Of a stretch of DNA of 64,000 nt, positions 47,612-59,335 are shown piece by piece. The first letter of the stretch is position 1; every line of letters starts with the position of its first letter. Source of the stretch: Corythoichthys intestinalis (Eukaryota; Chordata; Actinopteri; Syngnathiformes; Syngnathidae); NCBI RefSeq assembly GCF_030265065.1, contig NC_080407.1, positions 38,157,166 through 38,221,165 of the forward strand, in the 5' to 3' direction. The translations under genes and the position numbers were made by a program. Under the pieces are notes generated by a model, which was given only the letters and a program-made list of their open reading frames with translations, did no database searches and was not told the origin of the DNA.

Positions 47612-47949
47612 ATTATAAATAACAGCAACATCACAAATACTTTGCCTACTCACCCTTCAGTTTGAGCTTCTGCATATATCTTCTTAAAGCACATTTCTGA
47701 GATTCACTATAAATTAGGGAATTCACCCCTAGACATAAAATTGAAAATCTCCTGGAACCTCTTCTCCATGTTGTATACCAACTGTAAAGCACATGCACAG
47801 AAAGACAACTTTGAAAAATGACTTCCAAATACTTTATACATACACTCCCGAAAACAATGATTAGCAGTTACGCTTTTTTGAAATTTTTTTATATATATAT
47901 AGGACTTAGCTTTCTCAAAATATAATGGCTTAATTGGGTCACTAGCCAT
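46430..47949 (-). pseudogene. Integrase-type transposase part of the Ginger-like element
   Basis: In order on the - strand: an N-terminal segment (47949-47646), a His-His/Cys-Cys zinc-binding region (HSASIGAHTG and CDGCQRTG, about 47230-47440), and a catalytic core with VGIDLTGPLPKT, ATDYFSKWVEAFP, ILSDQGREFVN and HPQTNGLDERTN, which shows the D, D and E positions of the integrase family. It is spread over several exons or frames and is broken. Confidence 0.65.
47527..47612 (+). repeat. (AC)n microsatellite followed by (AT)n
   Basis: About 37 AC repeats run to 47601 and are followed by a short AT run. The cysteine/valine-rich open frames on the - strand here are translations of this repeat. 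Confidence 0.97.
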
Positions 47950-48424
47950 TTGTAGATATGGTTAATTTCTGTATGATTTCAAGCACAAAACTCCATTAAA
48001 ACCCAGGTGACCCAAATGTTTAATGCTTATATCATACAATGCTAACTTCCGTATGCTGTTAACTCGCTATAATGTAAAAAAAATCTCTCTTGAACAATAA
48101 CCGAATCGCCATTAAAACCTTGGCGACCCACATGTTTACTGCTTATCATGAGACGTTAACTTCATACGCTTTTGTCTTGCAATATCAACAATATTCCAAT
48201 TAAGTATTTCGTGTATATGTAATTGCTTACAGAGGTTAGTGGTCAAAAGGCACTATAAAAAGAAAACACTGTAGAAATTTACACACCTGCACGACAACAA
48301 CAGCAGGAACTGCGTCGTAGTCTAAAAGGAATCTCCACTCAACAAAAGTTTGACACGTGAGCATCCCTGGAGGGGCGTGGTTGCAATGCGCATGCTCAGT
48401 AGCGCTTTGGCTATCAATGTAACA

Positions 48425-48814
48425 GGGCTCCCCACAGCCCAGCCCTTGTGATTGGCTGTTGAAGAAGAAGACGTCTGATTGGCTGAAGACGGGCTCCAGT
48501 TAAAAAAATGCATGTGTTCTTCTCAGTTGCGCATGACGAGTATCAAAACGATCAACACACTCGTAAGTGGGAATTTGAAATTGGAAGCACGTTACAAATG
48601 CGCGTAAAACAATTCACACACACGTTTGATGAATTTGTTTGTGTTTCGCGTGCTATGTGTTTACGAATCCCACAATGTGTGTGTGTTTCACGTGCTATGT
48701 GTTTACGAATCCCACAATGTGTGTTTCGCGTGCTATGTGTTTACGAATCCCACAATACGTGTGTGTTTCCTGTTAAATGAGTGTGTGTACTTATGAGACT
48801 AATCTGACCCCATA
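48425..48814. repeat. Right terminal inverted repeat with three subrepeats
   Basis: The mirrored subrepeat text (TTTACGAATCCCACAAT) occurs near 48659, 48701 and 48740, one fewer than at the left end. Confidence 0.85.
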
Positions 48815-49473
48815 TCTATCTTCTCTGTTATTGCAACCGACCGCCACACACGCCTTCACCATTTTGATTATTAATGTTAACGAGCAGAAAAACACGCCAT
48901 AATAGGAGGAATTTACATAGCGGTAATGCGTCAACATGACGAGTTGACGGACAATATGGCGCGGGGGCGTGGTTGTGACGTCATGTGAGTAGGGTCTATA
49001 GCGCCTCGCGTGCTTTCATATACCCCAAGTACCTTCATTTGGCCGAAAGATGGCAACATTGTTTCATGTATTATTACCAGACTGATTTTTTTTTTTTAAT
49101 TTATTTTTTTATTGCCAGACTGATGCTATGATTTGGTATGCTGTGCTGACGTCAGTCATTGCAAACCAAACCACACAAAATCAAAATAATATTAAAACAC
49201 TTCCGCCCTATGAAACATACCCTTACAAGAATGGGTATTGTTTGTATATTTTATATAAAATATAGTATATTTTTCCTGGTCGGAGGTTGGAAAACTCCGG
49301 CTTCCCACCTTCCTCGAACGCAGCAAAAAGAGCGGCCACTTTTTCCTCTTTGTTCTCTTTGATCTTTGATCTCCTCTATCTCAGTCACTTAACCGAAGTC
49401 ACTTCATTCTTTCCAATCTGGCCGACCGATAACTTCGACACGTCGTCAAGCATTCAGAAATCAAGCGAGTAAA
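48815..49473 (+). promoter_or_regulatory. 5' flank and likely leader of the zinc-finger gene
   Basis: It contains GGGGCGTGGTTGTGACGTCA near 48964, which includes a CRE-like TGACGTCA, and pyrimidine-rich text (TTTCCTCTTTGTTCTCTTTG) about 130 bp before the start codon. No TATA box is placed convincingly. Transcription start cannot be read from sequence. Confidence 0.4.
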
Positions 49474-49570
49474 ATGTCACCGGCTGCAGTAAAAGAGGAG
49501 CCTCCGCGTCACCAACGCTCGACTGTGTGCAAAATAATGCACGCAAAGAGTGTTCTTCACAGACTAGAAG
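49474..49570 (+). CDS. Zinc-finger gene, exon 1 (coding)
   Basis: ATG opens MSPAAVKEEPPRHQRSTVCK and the exon closes with AKSVLHRLE plus one base, then donor G|GTTGGT. Length 97 bp, so the intron is in phase 1. The start is the first ATG after the leader and lies in AAAATGT. The exon resembles N-terminal exons of teleost multi-finger genes, and a paralogous exon with the same donor sits at 31148-31274. It has no KRAB box. Confidence 0.7.
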
Positions 49571-51217
49571 GTTGGTTTACTTTCGATAATACGTATATGC
49601 TACTGTACATGACAGAAAGAAGACGAATCTCAGTGATGAGAATTAAAAGTAGTGGTGTCAAGATATTAACATTTTTATTCACACTTAATCGCATTTTTCA
49701 TAGTTAATTGGCCGTGGAGTCGGCTTTCCGCAGGGGCAAGAGGGGGCAGTGCTCCCTCAAATAAATCTCTTGCCCCCTCAAATGAAAACATTTACACGTT
49801 GAGAAAGCACATTTTTAACTCACTCCATATACAAAATCTGCACATGGCTCTTAATATGGTAATTTATGCACATAACTTTGGCGGTGATAGTGTGATAGCG
49901 TGACACTTCCGCGAACCACCTTCAGGAGATATGCTGTGTTCACGTGTTTCGGGAGATCTGTATTTCCAAGTTGGAAAATCGTTCTAATGTGCTGTTAAGT
50001 CGTAATGTGGGATAAAGACATGGTTGCTATAAATAGGAGTAGCCTATTTTAATGCTCCAACGATACATCACAAGTTGCGTGACTGTTTGGCGCTTTTTAT
50101 AGACGCCATGAAATAGAACATCATTTTTTCGATTAGCCCAACAGCACCTGAATGCAGCATCAATATTGGCATGTGCTCGTCATCCAGTCGATGGCAGGTG
50201 CGAATGGCATCTTCCCACCTGCTTTACAGGTTAGTTCCAATTCTTGTTCTTTTTTGTTGCCGACTGTATGTGTTGATGCTTGTTTGGTCGCCCATTCGCA
50301 TAAATTGTAAATTTCAGTGGTTCAACCTTACGTATCAGGCAGTTAACTGAGGTAAAGTACTCTGGCATTGAATTAATGTAGCAGAGTATCTGCCGTGTTT
50401 TAGCCTACTGGCTATGAATACATTGGTAATTAAATACGATTTGAGTGAGAGGCTTTCGCTCAAGAGTTGTCTAATATTGAATTAATATGGTATGTGGTAT
50501 TTGATCTTTATCAATACCGATGCTATTTATTGCTATTTGTTTATATGACCAAAATGAATCGAACTGAGTCAATTGCCTCTCTTTGAGATATAACCTGTAA
50601 AAATTTTGTAGGTGTTTTCATCATCATTTCCAGCTGTTTTACAAGCATTTTATTTGTGACTGCAGTCCCTGTAATCTCTGACAAGATGTATTATTATTTT
50701 TTACTTGTATTTGACTCAAACAGCATTACTCTTGCAAATGGATATTGGAAAGTTATTTGCTCGCAGCAAGAAAGAATGAGAGAGGTAGATAGGTAACCAA
50801 CCCAGGCAACATAAACCACTTTTAGGTCACAAATTACCAGTTGAGGAACGAGAATTAATTGCATATCAGTTATAAGTGATATTTCTGTCCAGACAAAATA
50901 GAGCAGCAGAGTGCAGGTAGAGGTAAAGGAGAGATGGAAGTTAATGAGCACAGGTGAACTATGGGATGTCCCAATTTTGATTTGGAATACTGATGGCTGA
51001 AAAACAAAACAAAAAATGTCACTTTTTTACAGAAACTTGTATTTTGGTTGGATTTTATATAGTTTAAAGTGCTATGTCTGACTCTTTATGACAGATTAGT
51101 GGTCAAAAAAGTTTTTGCTTGCTCACCAGAGCTTCGCAGTGCCCCACATATGTTGCCCCCTACACATTTCTGACTGCACCCTCATACATGCCTTTCTACA
51201 ACCGGCCCTGGTTAATG
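49571..51217. other. Intron 1, first part
   Basis: AT-rich intronic sequence. Near 49729-49786 GGGGCAAGAG and CTCTTGCCCC form a small hairpin. Text with GGCAACATATGTGGGGCACTGC (on the - strand near 51140) looks like the far end of a degraded DNA element covering about 49706-51207. No exon is supported. Confidence 0.5.
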
Positions 51218-52609
51218 CCCAGATAGCAGACCGATGTTGAAAAGATGTTGAATCAACATTTCCCTGTCGATCTTATATTGCTGAATCAATGTTGACACCC
51301 GACGTTGATTTGTCATCACTTTTGCACCCTCGATTAATTTTGTTCCAATGTTGAAATCCTTCCAAAACCTAAATGTCATTTCGATTATTAAAAATATTGG
51401 AACAATGCTAAATCAATGTTATGTTTTCCTTCTTTTTCAACCATGACTATTATTGCTTTCCAATATGCCTATATTTAGAGGACCTGCTTTATTTACAGAC
51501 AGAAGAAACCGCAAGGCTGACTAATAAAATACTATTAGGTAATATGATAAAATGATAAATGAATAAAAAAGTAAAAATATGGCTAGATTTCAAATTATTT
51601 TTAATAACGCTTGATAAACATACTGTTTTTAAACTTAAGCCTCCTCTTCAGTGTAATGAGCTTCGCTGCGAAGCTCGCCACCAGCGCGGCCTGTGCGGGG
51701 CATAGCGTAGCCACTTTTGCACAACAGCAGCGAATGCATATTCTGACATGTCCATCCTCATCTGCCTCTTCAGTGAATTTCAAGAACTCAAGCAAAACAG
51801 CATTCACAGTTAAGTCATATCATGGAATTCAAACAGATATCAAAAGTTAGTTGAATATACATTGCGTGGTGGAGTGAATTTCTTCACCAATCTCAAACCA
51901 AATTAGGGCTAAATGTGGGAACGGAGCTAGCTACGATGACCGCACTGTCTCAGTGTTCAGTAAATTCATCGAGACTAGGCTGTAATATCTAGTGATTTTA
52001 GCACTTGAATTGGAAAAGGAATTGAGTTTGCCTGAACTTCTACTTAGCTAACATCTAAGCTAGGTGGGGTTTTGCTTGAATGCCAATCACAGCAAATGCA
52101 CAGTTTCTTACAATTTTGGCAACTTTGCCACATTATATCTGGCAAAGGGTTTTATATACCAGTAATAATGACAAACGCGGTTCTTTCTACAATAAGACAA
52201 AATTGCTGTTAAAGGCTCTAACACAGCACAGCAGGCTTACCTTAAAATGTGGCTTGCCTTAAAAGAGCCGTTTCCAGTGGAGTTCGTTTGAGGCAATTAG
52301 CTGTCTTCCCAGTTGACACCAAGAACACAACTATTTTTCGACCAAAACTCCCGTTCATCCATAATTTGATGACTTTTTAATCCTATTTCCCGTTCAATCA
52401 TAAATCAACTTTTTGTCAACATAAGTTCATCAACTATAAAACAATGTTAACCCAACCATTGCCTGACATACCATAAAACAGCGTTATTGCAACGTCACTG
52501 TCATGTGTCATGGATTCAACCTTGTTTATTGTCGAAAATTTCGATGTCAACCATACTGACGATAATGATGGAAAATCAACGTTTATTCAAGGTCTGTCTG
52601 CTATCTGGG
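51218..52609. mobile_element. Non-autonomous inverted-repeat element in intron 1
   Basis: CCCAGATAGCAGAC at the left and GTCTGCTATCTGGG at the right are perfect complements, with TTGAATCAACATT-type text mirrored further in. Many TGTTGA/TCAACA blocks fill the ends, as in a fish repeat I recognise but cannot name. Length 1392 bp. No transposase and no clear target duplication were found. Confidence 0.7.
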
Positions 52610-52777
52610 TGTGATGTCAAGCACTTTGAATTACTTTTGTGTTGGATTGGATGACAACAAATTATCAATCAACAAAAAATTGGCAATAAAGAATTTTCTC
52701 CAACAGAAACCAACTTTGGGGACAGAAGTTTGCAAATAAGGAAATAAGATTTGGCCCGTGTGTTTGTGGTCTTGCAG

Positions 52778-52888
52778 ATCTAAATGTCACCCAAACCCAT
52801 CGTCCTGAGCACCAGAAGTCTGCATGCATTAAGAAAGAGGGAGAGTCACCATACATCAAGGATGAGGAAGAGTCTGTACCCATTCAAG
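52778..52888 (+). CDS. Zinc-finger gene, exon 2
   Basis: Acceptor CTTGCAG precedes it and donor CAAG|GTAATT follows. The 111 bp exon reads DLNVTQTHRPEHQKSACIKK then EGESPYIKDEEESVPIQ, and is phase 1 at both ends. It fits exon 1 and exon 3 without a frame break. The acidic IKEE-like text is typical of the linker exons of teleost C2H2 genes. Confidence 0.75.
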
Positions 52889-53260
52889 GTAATTCTAAGC
52901 ATTGCTTTTTTTTCTCCTTCAGATGAGGCAGAAATCAAAAATGGTACCTTCATAAGTGAGGAAATATCTTTGTCTCTTGCTTTCTTAGTAGCTGTGCAGT
53001 GGACTCGTTAACTGACGTAAGGGTCGCGCCACGGCGTCGTCTTGACAATTATTTGCAGATTTCTTTCTATGGAAACGAATTTGAAGTAATTACATGATGT
53101 ACAGTATATATTGCGCTCAATTACCAGGCTAGAACACACACACACACACACTGAGTAGAGCAAACGAGAGTGTAACACTGTGTAAAACATACTGACGCCA
53201 AACACCTGGTCACGCCAACCACACCAAGTGGAACATTTACACCCTTGTTTACTTTAACCA

Positions 53261-53626
53261 TTCATTCATTCATTCATTTTCCATGCCGCTTTTCCTCACG
53301 AGGGTCGCGGAGGTGCTGGAGCCTATCCCAGCTAACTCGGGGCAGTAGGCAGGGGACACCCTGAACTGGTTGCCAGCCAATTGCAGGGCACAAGGAGACA
53401 TACAACCATTCACGCACACACTCATACCTACGGACAATTTAGAGTGTTCAATCAGCCTACCATGCATGTTTTTGGGATGTGGGAGGAAACCGGAGTTCCC
53501 GGAGGAAACCCACGCAGGCACGGGGAGAACATGCAAACTCCACACAGGAAGGCCGAAGCCCGGGATTGAACCCTTGATCTTAGAACTGTGAGGCAGACGT
53601 GCTAACCACTCAGCCACCGTGCCGCC
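53261..53626 (-). mobile_element. Full-length V-SINE with 12-bp target duplication
   Basis: On the - strand it begins GGCGGCACGGTGGCTGAGTG, with a tRNA-like A box (TGGCTGAGTGGTTAG) and B box (GGTTCAATCCC). A conserved centre (GGTTTCCTCCGGGAACTCCG) follows, then an L2-type 3' end (GATAGGCTCCAGCACCTCC) and (TGAA)n. TTACTTTAACCA flanks it at 53249-53260 and 53627-53638. The 12-bp perfect duplication and near identity to the copy in array unit 6 point to recent activity. The partner would be an L2-clade LINE, none of which is in the window. Confidence 0.9.
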
Positions 53627-53638
53627 TTACTTTAACCA

Positions 53639-54921
53639 GTGCTTTTCAATTAACTTTCTTTTCCATGCTGCCAGGAAGATGTAAACATTTCACGTCCCCC
53701 AACTCTCTGCCGCCACTGTAAAAAGTATCATTTGTCTATAAAATTATTATGACTATACATACACCTCTGAATAACATTGTTCTTTTTAATATTAAAGAAA
53801 AGTAATATAGATTAATTTACAATAAACTTTAACTTCAATCTATCAAAATTGTTTGGTTTGTAACCGAAAATATTTAAATCACATCAATTAAAAAACAAAA
53901 AGTCACATCCAAGCGGAAAAATACATTCAAGGTAGATGTTTTTGATCATTTGTATAAATTCAAATTGATCAGCAACGTTAACCCATGAGGACAATATGCC
54001 AAACAGATTGACCGAAAAAACAAAAACTAATAGAACAAAAACTACAGTGTAAGTGGACTGTTTTGATTTTTTTTTTTTTTTTATCAGCTCCTTTGCTATG
54101 GTGTGGGATTATTTTGCACTGAGCAACTTGGCATGCCGCCTTATATGATGCTAACAGTGCTTGTCAGTTTGCTGACATTGTAGGCAATATTCAATCAAGC
54201 GGCTTATCAATGTGATTGGGCTCTAATGTCTTTAAATGAGTGATGATTGATTAGGTTTCCTGCTGTCTGCTGCAAACACTTTTAGACACAGTAAACAAAC
54301 TGGTCTTTCCTCGTCTCCCACTGTATTGAAAGTCAAAGCTAAACGCTACATACGCTTTGTCATATTTCCTCGTCTTAGGGCTTCATATCTCCAGTGCTCT
54401 TTGCTGTGTGCTCTTGTTTGGTTCAAAAATACAGCACACGCTGTGAAAATGAAAGCGCCACTGCCACCCACTGAGTAGATGGGCAGTTACACGTTATTTT
54501 CGTACGGCAAAAAAAGTATGTTCTCCGAGTCTGCCTCTATTTTAGGAGTACTGACTTAAACTCGATCTGTTGCCGTATTCAACTGGCATAAGCCAGCAAG
54601 CAGTCAGTGCTAACAGCGCAGGGTTGGTGCCACCGTTTTAAGCAGAATCTCTTCTTCAACTCCACAAAGTTCATCAAAACAACTGGCACCAAGTTCGACG
54701 AGCAGAGTACCTGACCGGAATCGGCTAGTCTGCTTAAATTATTCTTTTATCTTCAACGTGTAGCTTGCAAAAAGTCTTGATGGTCATTAGTACTCTAGCC
54801 TTTGTCTCTTTTGTCCATTCATCAAAAAAGAAAAAAGACGATGGAGGCGATAAAAACCATGACAACTTGAGAAGGGAGGGGTTCTGCTGCCAGACCGCAA
54901 TGGATGCCAACTATATCACTG
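53639..54921. other. Intron 2 stretch, no gene
   Basis: AT-rich intronic sequence with a T-run near 54067. An open frame at 54765-54956 (MQKVLMVISTLAFVSFVHSS) has a signal-like hydrophobic start but no homology I recognise, and it runs into the next repeat. Confidence 0.5.
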
Positions 54922-56508
54922 GATATGTTTACATGGACACTTTTATTGGGATTTAAAGCCTGACCAGGATAAAAATGCCATTCGGAATATTTTGAAACCC
55001 GATCCAACCTATTCAGATTCTATTCTGAACGAGAGGAGTGGTTTATACCGATTGGTGATCCGATCGGCGCCGCATGTAAAAATTTTGGAACAAACCATCC
55101 CTGACGTCACAGGGAGTCCCCGGTTTACCAACGAGTTCCGTTCCTTGGCTGGCGATGTAACCCCGATTTTCGTGTAAGTCGGAATCAACTTTTTGAATTC
55201 CTCAAATCACCCTCTAATTCAAAAAAAAAAAAAAGATCCAAAAACATGTATTGTACTGTCCTCGCCAAGACGTTGGAGCCAAGTCGTAGCTAGACAGTGA
55301 GCTAAGCTCCGAAATGACGATGCCAGACATCCGTGTGGATTCCTGACTTTATTCAGCTGCTCATGACATCAACATTTGCGGCATCAAACTAAAATAAAAT
55401 GAAATTAAATCAGTCGCATCATCAATAACAGCAATTCAAATGTGTGTTTACAAGTAGCTGCTGATACAGCAATACCACACATCAAAAACCATCACGTAAA
55501 TTTGCCCCAAGTGTTCGACCACAATTGAAAACGCACAAAAAATGGTACAAAAGGGGTTATGTAAAGCTGTCACCTCTGGATGCTTCACAAGCAACAAATG
55601 AGCGCGCAGGCTGCCTCCTCTGTCACTCGGCTACTCTGTGTGTGCCGTGTGCGGGGTGGGCACGTCTGTACATGCACTCGCTTCCTCAACAAAACTAAAG
55701 TTAACATTGAAAAAAAAAGAAACACGAGATGCAGGCTTCGTAAAGTAGAAATCGTGTAAATCGGGTCCGGCGTAACCCGGGGACCACCTTTAAATGTGTT
55801 TGTTATTCCCAGAAGCTAGTAGATGCAGATCAAACAAAAGACAAGGTACAACAACTAAGACAACTTGGGCAAGACTAAATTGGTCTGTATCCGTGAGCAA
55901 GACGTTGCCGGAGATATTTAAGGATCTTAAAATTTTTGAAAGACTTTATGGTGGAAAAATGGGAAAAATACACAAAATAACGCGAGAGTTTAATGTCTAA
56001 ATGGACGAAGCAATGCATTGTTGCACTGAGGTTTATATGTCTTCCTCTTCGTCTAACTACTTTTTCCGGTATATTTGGTCATTGCTGCCTTCACATGCCG
56101 TGGGAAAGGTAATTACGAGTAGGTTTTGTTCATGTGCTTTCGTTGTTTGTAAAAACAAAAACATAGCAAGCATGAACTTCATTTTGGTTTGTTGTGTGAC
56201 CTATTCATTCATCTACAGCACAAAAAAAAGAAATAATGAATAAAAAAAGTTTACAAATGTGTACACTAAATTAATATGACGGCATCCAAAAAATGATGAT
56301 AAATAAAACTTCGAACCATATTTACAGTGATTACAAAACTACACGAAGGCAACGTCAATCTGCGAACGTTAAATAATTAGTTCCGAATAGTTGAAGTTCT
56401 GATGCATGAACGCACAAGTCTGAATAATTTTATTGTCCATGAAATGGTGCATCCGATCATCATTTTAATTGATCGGATGAAGGTATTGTTGTCCATGTAA
56501 ACGTAGCC
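54922..56508. mobile_element. Inverted-repeat element with GTTTACATGGAC ends
   Basis: ATGTTTACATGGACA near 54925 and TGTCCATGTAAACG near 56489 are mirrored ends. The inside is non-coding, and another small element (55111-55790) is inserted in it. The family is not identified. Confidence 0.55.
55111..55790. mobile_element. Nested inverted-repeat element with GTCCCCGG ends
   Basis: AGGGAGTCCCCGGTTTACC and, at the far end, GTAACCCGGGGACCACCTT are imperfect mirror images. CGAGTTCCGTTCC and GTAAGTCGGAA follow the left end, as in a dispersed fish repeat. It has no coding capacity. Confidence 0.65.
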
Positions 56509-56627
56509 ACCGATCTAACCAACGTATCGGTCCATCAAAAAAAAGTTACGAGTCTTTACGCGTGTAATCTAAAGGTTACTTCCTGTTGACTTCATCTGGG
56601 GACATTCTTGAGTCACCTCCTTTTCAG

Positions 56628-57462
56628 CAGAGTGGGTAGAGTAGGCAACAATTTTACTCAAGTAATAGTAGCGTTACTTAAAAAAATTTTTTTAAAGTAG
56701 TCATCCAAAAATGTACTCAAGTACAATTAAAAAGTATTTGGTGAAAAGAATACCCAAGTCATGAGTAACATCGTAACTGCTTTTTTTTTTTTTTAAACAA
56801 TGCCATTTTTTCCCTCAACACAAAATTATCTATATGAACTGATACTGTACAATAACACAGTACATAGCCACATTAATACAAAGAAATACAAAAAAAGAAA
56901 ACAATCATTGAATTCCGGTGAGAGAGAGATAAAATACAGAATTGAAGCATTATTCATCCAAACAGCATGAGTGCCCTCTTGTGGAGAAAACATATTTCCT
57001 ATTATGAAACTAAAAGGATCTTCTTTAAAAGGACGATATCTCCAGTTTTACGTGGTCAATCGGTGCCAACTAAAAACTGGGAGGGAGGTTAACAATTTTT
57101 TACGGTGCTTTAAAAACCCCACGTGATTGAACAGGCTGCCGTGATCACAGAACGGCAAGCTTGCATCTTATTGGTAAAATGTAGCCATGTGATTATTGTT
57201 GCAATGTCTCATTGGTGAAATTGGTAGAGCTACTTTTGGCATCACTGGCAAAAAAACAAACAAACTTGTATGTAGAATAAAGAGGAAAATGTTACGACTC
57301 GTGTAGCCCAAAGTAGCGGAGTAAGAGTAGCATTTTTTTCTTCACAAAAATATTCAAATGTAAAAAGTATGGCTCAGTTAAATTATTCTTACAAGTACTT
57401 TTTATTTTAGTTACTCAAGTAAATGTACCAGAGTACATGTAACGCATTACTACCCACCTCTG
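56628..57462. mobile_element. hAT-type MITE, 835 bp, perfect 8-bp target duplication
   Basis: It starts CAGAGTGGGTAGAGTAGG and ends CTACCCACCTCTG. CTTTTCAG flanks it at 56620-56627 and 57463-57470. Internal text (ACTCAAGTAA, GTAACGCATTAC) is typical of a widespread vertebrate hAT-derived repeat. No transposase frame. Confidence 0.88.
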
Positions 57463-57470
57463 CTTTTCAG

Positions 57471-58312
57471 TAACCCAAAATGAGCAGGAAGTGACTCTAA
57501 ATACCCCAAAATGGAAAGGAACTGCCCGAAAATCAACAGGAAATGACGTGAAATGCCTCAAAATGCACTAATTGCCGGGCATTGGGTGCCACTAACTTCC
57601 ATAGACGTCCAATCTGTTTAAAGTGTGAGGGATGGAAGCGAATGAACCAATGTTCGTTGCTGCCACTCTCCCACTTCAAACGGATTTGATATCTACTAGA
57701 GATAACTCAATTCAATTCACAGCACAATGATGAAAATGGCTTGTTTCTGTTTATCACTTGTATGGTAGAAGATCGTAGAAGGATTTCCTGACCAATGTAT
57801 CGTGAATTGTTTTATTGCCACATCGTGAGATCGTTATTGTGAGCCTTGAATCACAAATACTGTAGAATAGAAAGGAATTTGCCATTATACATAGTACAAT
57901 AGGATTAAAAATAGCAACTCCCTTCCAGTGCATCACACAATGAATTTATGTCATGCATAAATAGATAACATACAAGAAAATTAACTTAATAAAATAAAAA
58001 CAAAACAACTAGGCAGTGTACGAAGGATGTAGAGTGTTGATGTTGAAGAAAATAAATACATGATAACCAGGGATCATATTTGGCAGCCGACATGATAATA
58101 GTAGTAGCAGCAACAATAATGCAACAAGGTCATTGGTTACATGTTAGCATTAAGAGAGTTGACGGCTCTGGGAAAGATCGTATCATGAGGTATGGCGAGG
58201 TTCCCACCCCCAGTGGGAAGATATCAGGCCAGAGTGGTTCGCTCTCAGTTGAGCCAACAATCCATCAGTACCAATGGACACAACTTTCATTCAGTATTTC
58301 TGAGATGATTTA
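57471..58312. other. Intron 2 stretch with dispersed repeat text
   Basis: The stretch at about 57471-57720 carries CCAAAATG... repeats and CATAGACGTCCAATCTG, a dispersed fish repeat also seen in part near 44040-44110. No exon is supported. Confidence 0.5.
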
Positions 58313-58902
58313 CTAACAGTCTTCCCCTTTTGTTTGCCAACTGAGGGTTGCCAATCCCGGCACGTCTTCAATCAACTCCTCCTTTGCCTCATCATAATAG
58401 CTCACTAACTGAACATGATCAGTGGCGTCATTGGATTCGTCCACTGCCGAGGAAATGCATTTTGTATTAATCACAAAGGTGTTTAGACAAATCGTCAGCA
58501 ATTATTTCAGTACGTCTTATTGCTGTCTTCTGTGACTGGGGTATTCACTTTATTTTAGCAACATTCCTTACCTTCTAACAAGGTGTCAAAATTTCTTGGA
58601 TCATTTCTGCATCACGAAATGCTTTCTTGTGCTTACTCTTGATCCAGGCCACTATTTGCTGTTCTGTCATGCACGAGGTCAGCTTTGTGCGAGAAGTCTT
58701 TTGAGCTTTTTTTCTTTTAATTGATTTTGGGGGGCATTCTTTCTTAATATTGCGGTGGCCCTTCCCATAATGGCATTTATGTTTTCAGATTTTATCAGAG
58801 CAACAGTGCTTTGACACAAACGTCACATTGGCTTTGTGCTCGAAGATGGCAAACTTATATTTGTCAGTCTGTTCTTCATTCAGTCGGCAGTTTTCATTCA
58901 GT
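58313..58902 (-). pseudogene. Unidentified coding remnant
   Basis: On the - strand the segment 58902-58580 encodes KYKFAIFEHKANVTFVSKHC and later lysine-rich text ending MTEQQIVAWIKSKHKKAFRD. A further frame at 58501-58313 encodes ATDHVQLVSYYDEAKEELIE and WQTKGEDC before a stop. Codon content and low-complexity pattern look protein-like, and a Cys/His cluster (KHKCHYGKGH) is present. I recognise no family. It is interrupted and lies antisense within an intron of the zinc-finger gene. Confidence 0.4.
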
Positions 58903-59335
58903 TAAAATATCTTGGATGATTCAACAGAAAAGATGTAAACATGCCCATACAACAAAAAGCTGCCCTTAAGCTGCTTTTTGTTTATTTATTTATTTATTTT
59001 TTACAAGAAAGTGCAAAAAAATGAACCATTTTAAAGGGAGTACTTATTCTCTCAACAATACAATAAAATTTACGCTGGCGGAATGAATTCCACATTTTCT
59101 GGACAAAAACAAAGAGTCTTTAGAAATAAGACTTCTTTTAAGCAATATACTTTGTTTTCACAGTGTTACCTGCCTTGTGTAACTCTTGGAGTGACAGGTG
59201 GAAATCACAACTGGTCTTGACACCGCCACACACACACACTCATTACAGTGCGCGCACTTTCTTCTCTCCCCCTCTCCCTCCCCGCAACAACAGATTTCTG
59301 TACTATTTCGCATGTTTGTAGTGTTACCGCTTTAC
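58903..59335. other. Intron 2 stretch, no gene
   Basis: Contains a (TTTA)n run near 58981 and a short CA repeat near 59226. No exon or named repeat. Confidence 0.5.

Larger units (their letters stand above)
43302..48814 (-). mobile_element. Ginger-like DNA transposon (broken), 5.5 kb
   Basis: Terminal inverted repeats begin TATGGGGTCAGATTAGTCTC at the left and close with its complement at the right, extending about 390-500 bp inwards. Between them the - strand carries parts of an integrase-type transposase and a Ulp1-like cysteine protease. This combination with inverted rather than direct terminal repeats fits the Ginger group of cut-and-paste elements, whose integrase is related to that of LTR elements. 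No capsid, polymerase or envelope text was seen. The coding parts are broken by several changes. The close agreement of the two ends suggests a fairly recent insertion. A target duplication could not be fixed. Confidence 0.65.

Noticed and set aside
47344-47653. Cys/Val-rich frames on the - strand
   Set aside because: Translation of the (AC)n microsatellite.
43302-48814. Polinton or LTR element
   Set aside because: No polymerase or capsid text, no direct terminal repeats, and the length is far below a Polinton. Inverted ends with integrase and Ulp1-like protease fit a Ginger-type transposon better.
53580-53626. tRNA gene on the - strand
   Set aside because: The A and B boxes belong to the tRNA-derived head of a V-SINE; the rest of the cloverleaf is not maintained and a SINE body follows.
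54765-54956. Small secreted protein with signal-like start
   Set aside because: The frame runs into a transposon end and has no splice or homology support.
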